Shown here: one piece after another, positions 7,366 to 16,506 of the stretch
Position numbering within the stretch: the first letter of the stretch is position 1
How the letters are laid out: each line of letters opens with the position of its first letter
Assembly: GCF_019823105.1 (NCBI RefSeq)
Contig: NZ_CP081958.1
Coordinates: 1,178,001 to 1,242,000, forward strand
DNA from: Halobaculum magnesiiphilum
Lineage (GTDB): Archaea > Halobacteriota > Halobacteria > Halobacteriales > Haloferacaceae
Direction of reading: 5' to 3'
Length of the DNA stretch: 64,000 bases
Translations under genes and position numbers: made by a program
The notes under the pieces: model-generated
What the model was told of the DNA's origin: nothing
What the model saw: only the letters and a program-made list of their open reading frames with translations
The model's database searches: none

Positions 7366-9750
7366 CTACAGCTCGGGGACGTTCACGTGGAACTCGCCCT
7401 CGCGCGACTCGACCAGACAGAGGTGAAAGCCCTGCTTGCGCGAGAGCTTCACGAAGCTCTTGCGCTTGCCCCGCGAGAGCAGCCCGCCGCCGGTCGCGTC
7501 GGCTGCCGCCTCCAGCGCGCCGGGCTCGAAGAACGACGCGGTGACGTAGAAGCCGGCCGCGAGGTGGTCGTCGGCGTCCGCGACGGCGCCGGCGTCGCCG
7601 ACGAGCCCGTCGAGCATCGACTCGGTCGTCGCGTCGCGCCCCTCCGTCACGTCGGCCACCAACAGCGGGTTGCCCATGCGGTCGCGGAGCACGACGTCGA
7701 AAGTGTGCTCGGTCGCGCCGCCGTCGGCGTCGTCGACCGCGACGGTTCCGTCGAGCTCCGCGCGGTCGATCTCGGGGATGGCGTCGAACAGGTCCCGCAG
7801 CGCCGACTCGTTGCCGGTGCTTTGGATCTCGTACAGCAGCTCGCGGACCGCCCACTCGACGAAGCCGTACTCGATGGTGTCGGTGAGGAACTCCCGGAAC
7901 GGCCGTCCGTCGACGGCGGCGTCCGCCGCCTCGAAGTCGGTGTGCAGCTCCAGCCGGAGGTTGTCGTTCACGTCCGAGCGGCTCGCGCCGCCGGCGTGGG
8001 CCTTCTCCAGCGTCGCCCCGCCCTTCGAGTCGTAGCGGACGAACAGGTTCGTCCCGGCCAGCGCCCGGTCGGCCGGGACGGTCCGGGCGGGGGCGTCGCC
8101 GTCGTCCCCGTCGCCGACCGCCGCCCGCTCGCGGGCCGCCTCCACCTCCTCGCGGGCCTCGGCCAGCTCGGCCTCCAGCTCCTCGACGCGCTCGGAGAGT
8201 CGCTCGTTCTCCTCGCGGAGCCCGTCGAGTTCCTCCTCGGTCGACTCGAGCTGCTCGCGCGCCTCGCGGGCGCCCTCGATGGCGCGGTCGCGCTCGGCGC
8301 GCGCCGTCGCGAGCGCCTCCCGGGCGGCCGCGAGCTCCTCGCTCGCGTCGGCCGGTCCCTCGACTCGAGCTCCCGAGCCGTCGTCGCGGTCGGACGACCG
8401 CCGGCCGTCAGCGTCGCCGCCGGCGGCCTCGCGCCGACCGGCGTCTCCCGCCGCCGACTGGGTCTCCCCTGCCGACCGGTCCCGGCGGCGGCGACGCTCG
8501 GCGGCGGCAGCCGAGCCGTTCGTCCCCGCGTCCTCCGCCGCCGGCGTCGCCGTTCGCGACGGGTCGAGCGACGGGATCGACCGGGTCTCGCGCCACTGCT
8601 CCTCCGCCGAGAACGGGTCGCCCTCGCCGGCGGATCCGCTCCCCTCCGGCGTCCCACGCTCGGCCGCCTCGCGGTCGGCGCCGCCCGGGGGACGGTTCGC
8701 CGGCCGCGACGCCGCGGATCTGTCGGTTCCGGTCGACTTCCGTCGGGTCGCCGCGCCGTCTCCGCTGGACGGGTCGTCCGTCGACTCGGGCTCGTCCGGC
8801 GCCTCGGCGTCGGTCGTCTCGGGTGCGTCGGCCGTCGTGGTCGCGTCGGCCGCCGTCGACGCGTCGGGGGCGGGGTCGTCGTCCCCGGCCGTGGCGACGG
8901 TCGACGGCGACGCGTCGGCGTCGTCCGGCTTCCCGGGGTCGTCCGGCTTCCCGGGGTCGTCCGGTCCCCCGGCGTCGTTCGATCCGTCGGCGTCGCCCGA
9001 TCCGCCGGCGCCGCCGAAGGTGATGCTCGTCGACGAGTCGGCCTCGGACCGGCCGTCCCCGTCGGCGGGCGAGCCGTCCCCGACCGCGGGCGAGTCGCCG
9101 CTCGCGGCGGCGTCCGGGTCCGCGGCGGCGGCCGTCGCCGAGGCTGCCGCCGAGTCCGGAGCCGGGTCCGAGCCCGTGCCGGAGTCCGGCTCGGGCTCCG
9201 GTTCGTGATCCGGGATGTCGACCACGTCGACGTCGACGTCGACGACCTCGTAGATGCCGACCTCGTCGTCGGCGGCCTCGAACGCCTCGTCGCCGGTGAG
9301 CACCTGCTTCTGCTCGCCGGTGCCGACGAACGCGCACGCGAGGCGACGACCGCCGTAGTAGACCGCGTAGTAGTCCCCCGAGAGGACGTTCTCCGACAGC
9401 TCGATGTAGCCGGTGAACTTCCCCGAGGAGAGCTTCGCGTCGGCGGCCGACAGGGCCGTGTCGTTCGTGTAGTAGCGCGCCTTCGTCTCGCCGCCGCGTT
9501 CCCGCATCGCATACAGCAGCGGCAGCGACGGGTCGGGCGCGACGTACGCGGTGCCGTCGGCGTCCGCGAACGAGTCCAGCGACCCGTCGAACACGCCGAC
9601 CACGCGACCGTTCAACATGAACAGCCACGCGTGTCCCTCGGTGACCGCCCCGGTGAAGTCGCGGGACTGCAAGGTGCGGAGCCCGTCGATCCCCCCCGAG
9701 AGCGGCTCGGACTCCCATCCGGTCACCGTTTCGACTGTTTCGCCGTCCAT
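7366..9750 (-). CDS. Large mosaic coiled-coil protein, DUF7527 type
   Basis: A 794-residue protein of unknown function with four zones. Residues 1-178 form an alpha/beta domain (LTGDEAFEAADDEVGIYEV). Residues 178-465 are disordered, rich in Asp, Ser, Pro and Gly, with a repeated DDPGKP. A coiled coil (about 468-547) has heptads such as ESTEEELDGLREENERLSE. The C-terminal domain (about 555-794) includes FDVVLRDRMGNPLLVADV, a pattern reminiscent of the PD-(D/E)xK nuclease core but without a clear full active site. It ends LVESREGEFHVNVPEL. A TATA-like element (9776-9783) lies 26-33 bases upstream of the ATG at 9750. Probably cytoplasmic, as no signal or membrane segment is seen. Confidence 0.7.
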   Translation of the reverse strand: MDGETVETVTGWESEPLSGGIDGLRTLQSRDFTGAVTEGHAWLFMLNGRVVGVFDGSLDSFADADGTAYVAPDPSLPLLYAMRERGGETKARYYTNDTALSAADAKLSSGKFTGYIELSENVLSGDYYAVYYGGRRLACAFVGTGEQKQVLTGDEAFEAADDEVGIYEVVDVDVDVVDIPDHEPEPEPDSGTGSDPAPDSAAASATAAAADPDAAASGDSPAVGDGSPADGDGRSEADSSTSITFGGAGGSGDADGSNDAGGPDDPGKPDDPGKPDDADASPSTVATAGDDDPAPDASTAADATTTADAPETTDAEAPDEPESTDDPSSGDGAATRRKSTGTDRSAASRPANRPPGGADREAAERGTPEGSGSAGEGDPFSAEEQWRETRSIPSLDPSRTATPAAEDAGTNGSAAAAERRRRRDRSAGETQSAAGDAGRREAAGGDADGRRSSDRDDGSGARVEGPADASEELAAAREALATARAERDRAIEGAREAREQLESTEEELDGLREENERLSERVEELEAELAEAREEVEAARERAAVGDGDDGDAPARTVPADRALAGTNLFVRYDSKGGATLEKAHAGGASRSDVNDNLRLELHTDFEAADAAVDGRPFREFLTDTIEYGFVEWAVRELLYEIQSTGNESALRDLFDAIPEIDRAELDGTVAVDDADGGATEHTFDVVLRDRMGNPLLVADVTEGRDATTESMLDGLVGDAGAVADADDHLAAGFYVTASFFEPGALEAAADATGGGLLSRGKRKSFVKLSRKQGFHLCLVESREGEFHVNVPEL

Positions 9751-9860
9751 CGCCGGTACATCGCTGCGTCCGACGCAAATACCTTCCGCCTGGTCGGACG
9801 GGTGTCGGACAGTGATTCCCGCCGATTGACAGCTTCGGACTCGCGAGCCGATCGCGGCCG

Positions 9861-10262
9861 TCAGCCCGCGATCGCGTACAGGAACAGGAACCCGAAGTAC
9901 AGGACGACGAGCATCCCCAGCGACACGATCCGGAACCGACGGAGGTCGTCGGTCTCCTCGTCGCGGGCGACCTCGTAGGCGGTCCGCTCCTCGTCGTCGA
10001 GGTCGGCGTGGGCCTGCCCGAGGTGGAGGTCGCGGTGGCGCTCGCGGGCGAACGGCCGGCCGCACCGCGGACACGCGAACGCCGTCTCCCCCGGCGGCAC
10101 CTCGTAGCGGTCGGCGGCCGGATCGCGCGCCTCCGGGGTGTCCGTCGCGTCGCCGGCGTCCTCCACGTCGGGGACGGCGGCTCCGTCGCCGGTGGTCGTC
10201 CCGTCGCCGCGGCGGGCCCCGTCCGTGCCGGCGTCGTCGCCGGCGGCGTGATCGCGGCTCAT
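9861..10262 (-). CDS. Membrane-anchored C2H2 zinc-finger protein (DUF7410-like)
   Basis: A 133-residue protein. An acidic disordered N-terminus is followed by one C2H2 zinc finger (C64, C67, H80, H85; CPRCGRPFARERHRDLHLGQAH). An acidic linker and a single C-terminal membrane helix (about 111-131) complete it. The start overlaps the stop of the upstream membrane-protein gene in an ATGA arrangement, so the two are translationally coupled. The finger probably faces the cytoplasm. A role in assembly or regulation of a membrane (possibly oxidase-related) complex is only suggested by this coupling and the nearby coxC. Confidence 0.75.
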   Translation of the reverse strand: MSRDHAAGDDAGTDGARRGDGTTTGDGAAVPDVEDAGDATDTPEARDPAADRYEVPPGETAFACPRCGRPFARERHRDLHLGQAHADLDDEERTAYEVARDEETDDLRRFRIVSLGMLVVLYFGFLFLYAIAG

Positions 10263-11653
10263 ACGAACGGGGGCGCACCCCCGGGGCGCGAGACGATCCA
10301 CAGGCTCGCCATGGTGTAGGCCACCATCGCGACGGTGACGCCGTACTGGCTCCGGATCGCCTGGAGTCGGTCGGGGAACAGGTCGTACGCCGTCGCGTGG
10401 GCCACCCAGACGGCCAGCAGGTGCCCGCCCAGCACCGCGGCGACGCCGACGGCGCCGACCCATCCCGGCACGATCAGCACCGGGAGCGCCTCCGGGGGCG
10501 ACAGCGGCGACGTGAGCACCGCAGCGAGCGTCGGCGACAGCGACAGCGCCGTCGCGAGGTTGTGCGCGAGGTGGTAGCCGGCGGCGATCGCCAGCAGCGA
10601 CGGCGCGAACCGCCGGGCGAGCTCGCCGGGCGCGAGGAACGTGTCGGCCGTCCGGCGGGCCGCGCGCGCCGACGCGAGATACAGCCCGAGGAACAGTCCG
10701 TACCCGATCAGCATGGCGAGCAGATACACGAGCAGCGCGGGGACGCCGGCCTCCACGAACGGCCGGGCGATGTCGGTCCACAGTCCGGTGCCGACGAAGC
10801 CGTCGTAGGTCGTGACGAAGACGATGGCGACGACGAAACCGACGTCGTCGTGGCCGTCGATCCACGCGGCGTCGGTGAGGCCCATCCCGGGGACGCGAAG
10901 CCGCGGGCCGTCGTCCGTGCGCGTGATCGGGGCGGCCCGACCGTAGGCGTCGAGCAGCCGCGACACCGGGTCGGCGGTGTCGAACCAGTCGTCGGCGCCG
11001 AAGACGACGCTCCCCGTGACGGAGACGGCGAGGTAGCCGAGCACGAGGCCGGTGAGCAGCCGCGGGTCGTCCGCCATCGGCGTCACGACCTCCAGGTACA
11101 CGAGCGCGAGCAGGCCGGCGACCGCCGGCCACGATCCGAGCCGCTCGGGGTAGGGCCGATCGAGCGAGGGGAACACCCCGGCGATCGCCCGGAACGGGTC
11201 GACCGCCGGCCAGGCGTTGCCGAGGAGGTACGCCGAGAGGACGAACACGGCCCACCAGCCGACCCACACGACCAGGACGGCCGCGCTGTCGGCGGCCGTG
11301 CGGGGGCCGAACAGGCCGGCCGCGATCGTGACCGCGAGCGCGGCGAGCCCGACGGTCCTCGCGAGGACCCGGGCGACGCGACCGGCGTCGGGGAGCGCGC
11401 GCGTCCACCCGTCGATCCGGCGGATGTAGCTCCGGTCGGTGACCGCCGACGCGAGGAGGAAGGAGGCGCCGACGACGGCGCCGCCGGTGGCGAGAAACAG
11501 CCACGTCGGCACCGTCACCGTCTCGCGGGTCGCGGCGCGAACGCCGCCGGCGTGGGCGGCGACGCGCGACGCGCTCGCGAGCACCGCGAGCGCCGCGAGC
11601 GCGATCGGCGTCGCGCGTCGCGCGAGACGAGCGCTTCGTGAGTAGCGATCCAT
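10259..11653 (-). CDS. Polytopic membrane protein of unknown function
   Basis: A 464-residue protein with a leader-like N-terminus (LALAVLASASRVAAHAGG) followed by roughly ten to twelve hydrophobic segments. A conserved-looking His pair is seen in AAGYHLAHNLATALS. Relatives in actinobacteria are sometimes labelled fenitrothion hydrolase, a label that should not be taken as function. The His residues in a membrane segment near the C-terminus recall metal- or haem-related membrane proteins. The last base pairs overlap the zinc-finger gene (ATGA). The ATG at 11653 is chosen at the signal-like N-terminus; the open frame continues upstream without a plausible start. Confidence 0.7.
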   Translation of the reverse strand: MDRYSRSARLARRATPIALAALAVLASASRVAAHAGGVRAATRETVTVPTWLFLATGGAVVGASFLLASAVTDRSYIRRIDGWTRALPDAGRVARVLARTVGLAALAVTIAAGLFGPRTAADSAAVLVVWVGWWAVFVLSAYLLGNAWPAVDPFRAIAGVFPSLDRPYPERLGSWPAVAGLLALVYLEVVTPMADDPRLLTGLVLGYLAVSVTGSVVFGADDWFDTADPVSRLLDAYGRAAPITRTDDGPRLRVPGMGLTDAAWIDGHDDVGFVVAIVFVTTYDGFVGTGLWTDIARPFVEAGVPALLVYLLAMLIGYGLFLGLYLASARAARRTADTFLAPGELARRFAPSLLAIAAGYHLAHNLATALSLSPTLAAVLTSPLSPPEALPVLIVPGWVGAVGVAAVLGGHLLAVWVAHATAYDLFPDRLQAIRSQYGVTVAMVAYTMASLWIVSRPGGAPPFV

Positions 11654-11768
11654 CACCGACGGTTGGGAGAGGGCGGCCGAGTAGCTTGCGAAACCGCGAC
11701 GGGGGATGCGGGGAACCGTCCGCGACGGTCCCCGGCGGCGAACCGAACGCGACGCGGGCGCGCCACGA

Positions 11769-12248
11769 TCAGCAGATCCCGTCGACGCGGTCGGCGTCGT
11801 CGACACGGTCGGCGTCGTCTGGGCCCTCCGTCCGTTCGGCGAGCACCTCGCGGAGCACCGTCCGGTGGCTCCGCAGCTCGCCGGAGCGCTCGGGCCCCAC
11901 GAGCGCCAGGTCCGCGCCGTCGGCCAGGGCCGCACACAGCGAGTCGATCGCGGTACTGGCGTCGGGGTCCGACGCGAGGTGCTCGCGGTAGCGGTCGGCG
12001 AAGTCGACGCGGTCCCACGCCGCGTTGTGCGCGCCCGACTCACACAGCCCGTCGATACGGAACGACTCGGCGGCGTCCGCATGGTCGTCCAGGAGCGCCG
12101 GCGGCGGGGCCAGCGCCGGACGCGTCTCGTCGACGAGCGCGCGGAGGCGTCCCGGGGGCGACGCCGCGACGCCGATCAGGCGGGCCTCGGGCGGGAAGTC
12201 GCCGCCGTCGCGGTCGAGCTCGCCGACGTAGGTGTCGTACAGCGCCAC
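11769..12248 (-). CDS. DUF488-like uncharacterised protein
   Basis: A 159-residue soluble acidic protein. The arrangement FADRYREHL...IDSLCAALADGADLALVGPERSGELRSHRTVL resembles the C-terminal half of DUF488 proteins. The Cys that DUF488 members carry before the His is Glu/Ser here, so the assignment is tentative. The C-terminus has a small duplicated peptide (DDADRVDDADRVDG) from a short direct repeat in the DNA. The first ATG at 12248 is used. No operon partner is evident; a 115-base gap separates it from the upstream end of the neighbouring membrane-protein gene. Confidence 0.55.
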   Translation of the reverse strand: MALYDTYVGELDRDGGDFPPEARLIGVAASPPGRLRALVDETRPALAPPPALLDDHADAAESFRIDGLCESGAHNAAWDRVDFADRYREHLASDPDASTAIDSLCAALADGADLALVGPERSGELRSHRTVLREVLAERTEGPDDADRVDDADRVDGIC

Positions 12249-12323
12249 GGGTGGGGGATGACCTCGGCCGGCAAAAAGCGCACCGCCGAGGCCGGGACCG
12301 ACGACTCGGAGAGAGAAGGCGGG

Positions 12324-12479
12324 TCAGACGCGTTTCGACCGGGCCTCCCGCACGCTGGCCCCCTCGCGGACCATGTCTTCACAGGAAGGGCACACGCGGA
12401 CGTCGTTCATCCCTTCCGGAGCGAACACTCGAACGTATCGTTCGGTGACGAACGAACTACAGTTCCTGCACTCCGGCAT
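12324..12479 (-). CDS. 51-residue zinc-ribbon protein, DUF7563-like
   Basis: A short protein (MPECRNCSSFVTERYVRVF...) with two CxxC knuckles, C4/C7 and C30/C33, spaced as in a small zinc ribbon. It ends in a basic tail (EARSKRV). I recognise this as a frequent haloarchaeal micro-protein family of unknown role, possibly nucleic-acid or protein binding. It reads on the minus strand just upstream of the divergent coxC gene, and a taactatc-like AT-rich stretch is found within the preceding 30 bases. Confidence 0.8.
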   Translation of the reverse strand: MPECRNCSSFVTERYVRVFAPEGMNDVRVCPSCEDMVREGASVREARSKRV

Positions 12480-12635
12480 ACGTCAGATAGTTATCGGCTA
12501 CCGTAGTATGTGTATCGGCCGTCCACGCAAACTACCGCGAACCGAGCCGTCGGGCGCGGCGATGCCGCGCCGTCGTGCCGTCGGGCGCCGACGCAGGTGG
12601 GAGGATTTTTGTCTCCGCGTCGGCTACCGGCGCGC

Positions 12636-13502
12636 ATGGCTACAGAAACGGACAACGCCCACGACGACGGGCATCACCTGCCCGCGGTCGAGGACTGGCC
12701 GCGCGGCTTCGGGGAGGCCTCCTGGTGGCCGTTCGTCACGGCGCTCGGGGGCGCCGGCATCTACGTCGGCGCGGCGCTGTACCTCATGGCGATCGGCGAC
12801 CGGAACATCGTCGGTCCGATGGTCGGGCCCGGCGTGCTGGTCGGGAGCATCGGGCTGTTCCTGGTCGGTATCTACGGGTGGATGTACCACGCGTTCGTCA
12901 CGCACTTCTGGGAGCGCGGCGCCGACGAACACAGCGCGAGCAAGCTCAGGTGGGGGATGATCGCGTTCCTCGGCTCGGAGATCGGCACCTTCAGCGCCGG
13001 CTTCACGTACTTCTTCTTCATCCGCTCGCAGGACGCGTGGGCGGAGATCGCGGGCGACCTCCCGCACCTGCTCGGGTCGCTGGTCATCATCAACACGACG
13101 ATCCTGATCGTCTCGTCGGTGACGCTGCACTTCGCACACGGCGCCATCCGCCGGAATGACCGCGGGAAGTTCCTCGGGTGGCTCGCCGTCACGCTGCTGC
13201 TCGGGATCGTGTTCATCGGCGGCCAGGTGTACGAGTACTACGAGTTCATCGTCCACGAGGGCTTCACCCTCACCTCCGGGCTGTTCGGCTCGGCGTTCTA
13301 CGGCCTCACCGGGCTCCACGGACTGCACGTCTCGATGGGGGCGGTGTTGCTCGCCATCGTGTTCGTCCGCGCCCTGCAGGGACAGTACTCCGCCGACCGC
13401 CACGTCTCCGTGACGACCGCCTCGATGTACTGGCACTTCGTCGACGCCGTCTGGATCTTCCTCGTCGTCGCGCTGTACGCCGGCGCCGAGGTCGGCGCGT
13501 AA
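12636..13502 (+). CDS. coxC: Haem-copper cytochrome oxidase subunit III
   Basis: A membrane subunit of an aa3-type terminal oxidase, with 288 residues and seven predicted helices. Subunit III signatures include the FLGSEIGTFSAGFTYFFF segment with its membrane-embedded Glu, QVYEYYEF, and the final GLTGLHGLHVSMG...YWHFVDAVWIFLV region. The ATG at 12636 is preferred to an upstream in-frame ATG at 12510 because it begins the usual acidic N-terminus (MATETDNAHDDGHH). No subunit I or II gene lies in the window, so the rest of the oxidase is encoded elsewhere. Confidence 0.95.
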   Translation: MATETDNAHDDGHHLPAVEDWPRGFGEASWWPFVTALGGAGIYVGAALYLMAIGDRNIVGPMVGPGVLVGSIGLFLVGIYGWMYHAFVTHFWERGADEHSASKLRWGMIAFLGSEIGTFSAGFTYFFFIRSQDAWAEIAGDLPHLLGSLVIINTTILIVSSVTLHFAHGAIRRNDRGKFLGWLAVTLLLGIVFIGGQVYEYYEFIVHEGFTLTSGLFGSAFYGLTGLHGLHVSMGAVLLAIVFVRALQGQYSADRHVSVTTASMYWHFVDAVWIFLVVALYAGAEVGA

Positions 13503-13515
13503 TCGACCGCGACCG

Positions 13516-13773
13516 CTACGCCGATCCCGATTCGCTCGGGTCGTCCTCGTCCTCCGCCGCGAGTCGGATCTCCTCGACCACGCGCCGCTCGCCGTCGACG
13601 TACTTGTAGCGGACGCCCGGCTCCTCGTCCTCGGTCGCCCTGTGCGAGCCGTCACAGAACGGGAAGCCGTCGCTGAGCCCGCAGCGACACACCGCGATGT
13701 CCCCCTTCTCCTCGTCGATGTCGTCCTCGTCTACTCGGATCGGACCGGTCGCATCGAGCGTGACTTCGCGCAC
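13516..13773 (-). CDS. CDGSH iron-sulfur domain protein
   Basis: An 85-residue mitoNEET-like protein. The 2Fe-2S ligands of the CDGSH motif are C29, C31, C40 and H44 (CRCGLSDGFPFCDGSH). No membrane anchor is seen, unlike eukaryotic homologues, so it should be soluble. Likely roles are cluster or electron transfer or redox sensing. It converges on coxC with only 13 bases between the stop codons. Confidence 0.9.
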   Translation of the reverse strand: MREVTLDATGPIRVDEDDIDEEKGDIAVCRCGLSDGFPFCDGSHRATEDEEPGVRYKYVDGERRVVEEIRLAAEDEDDPSESGSA

Positions 13774-13908
13774 GGCCGGGCTTCGAGTCCGAGGCCCATC
13801 ACTTCACGGGGGCGGCGGCCGGCGGGACGGACGGGTACGCCCGCCGGGACACGGTCGACGTATCGACGCTTCCGTACCGGTTAACACGGTGCCGCCGCAG
13901 GGGGTGGT

Positions 13909-15543
13909 ATGGGAAAGTGGCGACGGCGGACGGCGGCGTACCTCGGTGCGCTCGTCGTCGTCATCCTGGTGTACACGGTCGCGTACCACGAGGCGATGGC
14001 GACGTTCGAGGGGCGCGAGCAGACGTACGCTCACTCGCTGCAGGTCGTCGTCGAGACGTTCACCACCACCGGGTTCGGCTCGGACGCCCCGTGGGAGACG
14101 ACCGAGATGAACCTCCTCGTGGTGGCGATGGACCTGACGGGCGTGCTCCTCATCTTCATGGCGCTGCCGGCGTTCGTGTTCCCGCTGTTCGAGGAGACGC
14201 TGTCGACGACGGCCCCCAGGACCGTCGACGACCGCTCCGACCACGTCGTCATCTGCGGACACACGCCCAGGGGGCGCGTGCTCCGCGACGAGCTCGTCGC
14301 CCGCGACGTGCCGTACCTGTTCGTCGTCGCCGACGAGGACGAGGCGACCGCCGTCTACGACGGCGGCGAGGAGCACGTGATCCACGGCAACCCCGAGGAG
14401 ATCGACGCGCTGCGGCGCGCGAACGTCGGGGCGGCGCGGGCGCTCGTCGCCGACGCCGACGACGAGACGAACGCGAGCGTCGTCCTCTCGGCGCGCGAGT
14501 GCGTCGACGACGGCGACCTGCGCGTCGTGAGCCTCATCGAGGACGAGGAGGTCGCCGACTACCACCGCTACGCCGGCGCCGACAGCGTCGTCTCCCCGCG
14601 GCGCCTGCTCGGGGAGAGCCTCGGGTCGAAGGCGACCGCGAGCGTCGCCGACGAGCTCGGTGACGGCGTCGAGATCGGCGAGGACTTCCAGATCGCGGAG
14701 CTGCTGGTTCACCACGGCAGCCCGCTCGTCGGGGAGACGGTCGCCGAGTCGCGGATCGGCGAACGCACCGGCGCGAACGTGCTCGGCGCCTGGGACGACG
14801 GCGAGTTCGAGTCGCCGCCCCGACCCGCCCGCGTCATCGACGAGCACACCGTCCTGCTCGTCGTCGGCACCGAACCGGAGTTGGAGTCGCTCAAGGAGCT
14901 TACCCTCTCGGAGACCCGCACCCGGCGCCGCGGCTCGGTCGTCGTCGCCGGGTACGGGATGGTCGGCCACAGCGCCGCCGCGGAGATCCGACCGACCGAC
15001 GAGGTGACCGTCGTCGACCTGGAGGACGCCCCCGGCGTCGACGTGGTGGGCGACGCGACCGACCGCGAGACGCTGGAGACCGCCGGCGTCGACGAGGCTC
15101 GGGCGGTCGTGATCGCGCTCGACTCCGACACGACGACCATCTTCGCGACGCTCGCGGTGAAGCAGGTCGCCCCGCAGGTGGAGGTGATCGCCCGCGCGAA
15201 CGACGTCGAGTCGGTGCCGAAGCTCTACCGCGCGGGCGCCGAGTACGTCCTCTCGCTGTCGACGGTGTCGGGACGCCTGCTCGCCTCCCAGTTGCTCGAC
15301 GAGGAGGTGCTCCGGCCCGAGACGCAGGTGGACCTCGTCCGGACCCGGGCGCCCCGGCTGGAGGGACGGACGCTCGCGGAGGCGGACGTGCGCGCCGAGA
15401 CCGGCGTCACCGTCGTCGCCGTCGAGCGCGACGGCGACCTGCTCACCGACATCGGTCCGGACACGAAGCTTATCGCCGGCGACAGGCTCGTCGTCGCGGG
15501 GACCGACGACGCCGTCAACCGCTTCAACGAACGGTTCTGCTGA
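13909..15543 (+). CDS. RCK-type potassium channel protein (ion channel plus two TrkA domains)
   Basis: A 544-residue membrane protein probably mediating gated K+ flux. Two helices flank a pore loop with TTTGFGSD (about residues 52-59). Two RCK/TrkA-N nucleotide-binding domains follow: the first begins DHVVICGHTPRGRV (about 111) and the second VVVAGYGMVGHS (about 343). Each is followed by a TrkA-C-like domain (LLVHHGSPLVGETV; APRLEGRTLAEADV). Duplicated RCK units are typical of archaeal and some bacterial channels. High cytoplasmic KCl in haloarchaea makes K+ control a natural role. It stands alone, with 135 bases upstream. Confidence 0.88.
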   Translation: MGKWRRRTAAYLGALVVVILVYTVAYHEAMATFEGREQTYAHSLQVVVETFTTTGFGSDAPWETTEMNLLVVAMDLTGVLLIFMALPAFVFPLFEETLSTTAPRTVDDRSDHVVICGHTPRGRVLRDELVARDVPYLFVVADEDEATAVYDGGEEHVIHGNPEEIDALRRANVGAARALVADADDETNASVVLSARECVDDGDLRVVSLIEDEEVADYHRYAGADSVVSPRRLLGESLGSKATASVADELGDGVEIGEDFQIAELLVHHGSPLVGETVAESRIGERTGANVLGAWDDGEFESPPRPARVIDEHTVLLVVGTEPELESLKELTLSETRTRRRGSVVVAGYGMVGHSAAAEIRPTDEVTVVDLEDAPGVDVVGDATDRETLETAGVDEARAVVIALDSDTTTIFATLAVKQVAPQVEVIARANDVESVPKLYRAGAEYVLSLSTVSGRLLASQLLDEEVLRPETQVDLVRTRAPRLEGRTLAEADVRAETGVTVVAVERDGDLLTDIGPDTKLIAGDRLVVAGTDDAVNRFNERFC

Positions 15544-15687
15544 ACGGTCACGCGTGGGACGGTCGAATCCGATCCTGCGTACCGACGCCCGTGGGCCGGA
15601 TACCACCGGTCGCGAGCGTCCCGCCCGCCGGCACCGACGCCTTCCGCCTCCCGAACGCTTTCCCCGCGGACGCACCCACCTCCGCCG

Positions 15688-16491
15688 ATGACCGAACTCG
15701 ACCTCCCGGCGCTGGGCCTCGGAACCTCCGCGAACGACGACTTCGAGGAGTGTGCCGAGACGGTGAAAGCGGCGCTGGAACTCGGCTACCGCCACGTCGA
15801 CACCGCGCAGATGTACGACAACGAGGCGGCGGTCGGCGAGGGGATCCGCCGCGCGGACGTGGCCCGCGAGGACGTGGTCGTCGCGACGAAGGTCCACCCC
15901 GACAACCTTGCGTACGACGACGCGAAGCGCACCGCCCGCGAGTCGCTGGAGCGGCTCGGCCTCGATTCGGTCGACCTGCTGTACGTCCACTGGCCCACCT
16001 CGGCGTACGACCCCGAGGGGACGCTGCGCGCGATGGACGAACTCCGCGAGGCGGGGCTGTGCGACCACGTCGGCCTCTCGAACTTCACGCCCGACCTGCT
16101 CGATGAGGCACGGGGGATCCTCGACTCGCCGGTCGTCGCCCACCAGGTCGAGTGCCACCCGCTGTTCCCGCAAGAGGAGTTGCGGGCGTACGCCGTCGAG
16201 CACGGTCACTCCCTCGTCGGCTACTCGCCGCTCGGGCGCGGCGAGGCGCTGGACGACCCGCTGCTGACCGAGATCGCCGAGAAGCACGAGACCAGCACCG
16301 CCGCGGTCTGTCTCGCGTGGGCGTTCGCCCAGGAGGCGCTCGTGCCCATCCCGAAGGCAACCGGCGACCACGTCCGCGCGAACTTCGATGCACAGGAGCT
16401 GGAACTGGACGAGGAGGACCTGGAGCGCATCGCCGAGTACGACGTTCGCGAACGCGTCATCGACCCCGACAGTGCGGCCTGGAACCGGTAG
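15688..16491 (+). CDS. Aldo/keto reductase (AKR5-like)
   Basis: A 267-residue NAD(P)H-dependent oxidoreductase of the single-domain TIM-barrel AKR superfamily. The catalytic tetrad is complete: D38, Y43, K68 and H101 (HVDTAQMYDN, ATKVH, YVHWP). The C-terminal cofactor motif is IPKATGDHVRANF. It is closest to 2,5-diketo-gluconate-reductase-like enzymes, but the substrate is unknown. It converges on mscS with a 15-base gap. A second, distinct AKR gene lies at 25797-26774. Confidence 0.9.
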   Translation: MTELDLPALGLGTSANDDFEECAETVKAALELGYRHVDTAQMYDNEAAVGEGIRRADVAREDVVVATKVHPDNLAYDDAKRTARESLERLGLDSVDLLYVHWPTSAYDPEGTLRAMDELREAGLCDHVGLSNFTPDLLDEARGILDSPVVAHQVECHPLFPQEELRAYAVEHGHSLVGYSPLGRGEALDDPLLTEIAEKHETSTAAVCLAWAFAQEALVPIPKATGDHVRANFDAQELELDEEDLERIAEYDVRERVIDPDSAAWNR

Positions 16492-16506
16492 TCGCGCCCG
16501 CGGGGG

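Noticed and set aside
7387-9978. 863-codon plus-strand frame opposite the DUF7527-type gene
   Set aside because: The minus frame has the acidic halophilic composition, a coiled coil and a TATA box; the plus frame is Arg/Val-rich and structureless.
10259-11653. Function as fenitrothion (organophosphate) hydrolase
   Set aside because: The label comes from propagated annotation of distant homologues; no hydrolase motif is visible in this membrane protein.
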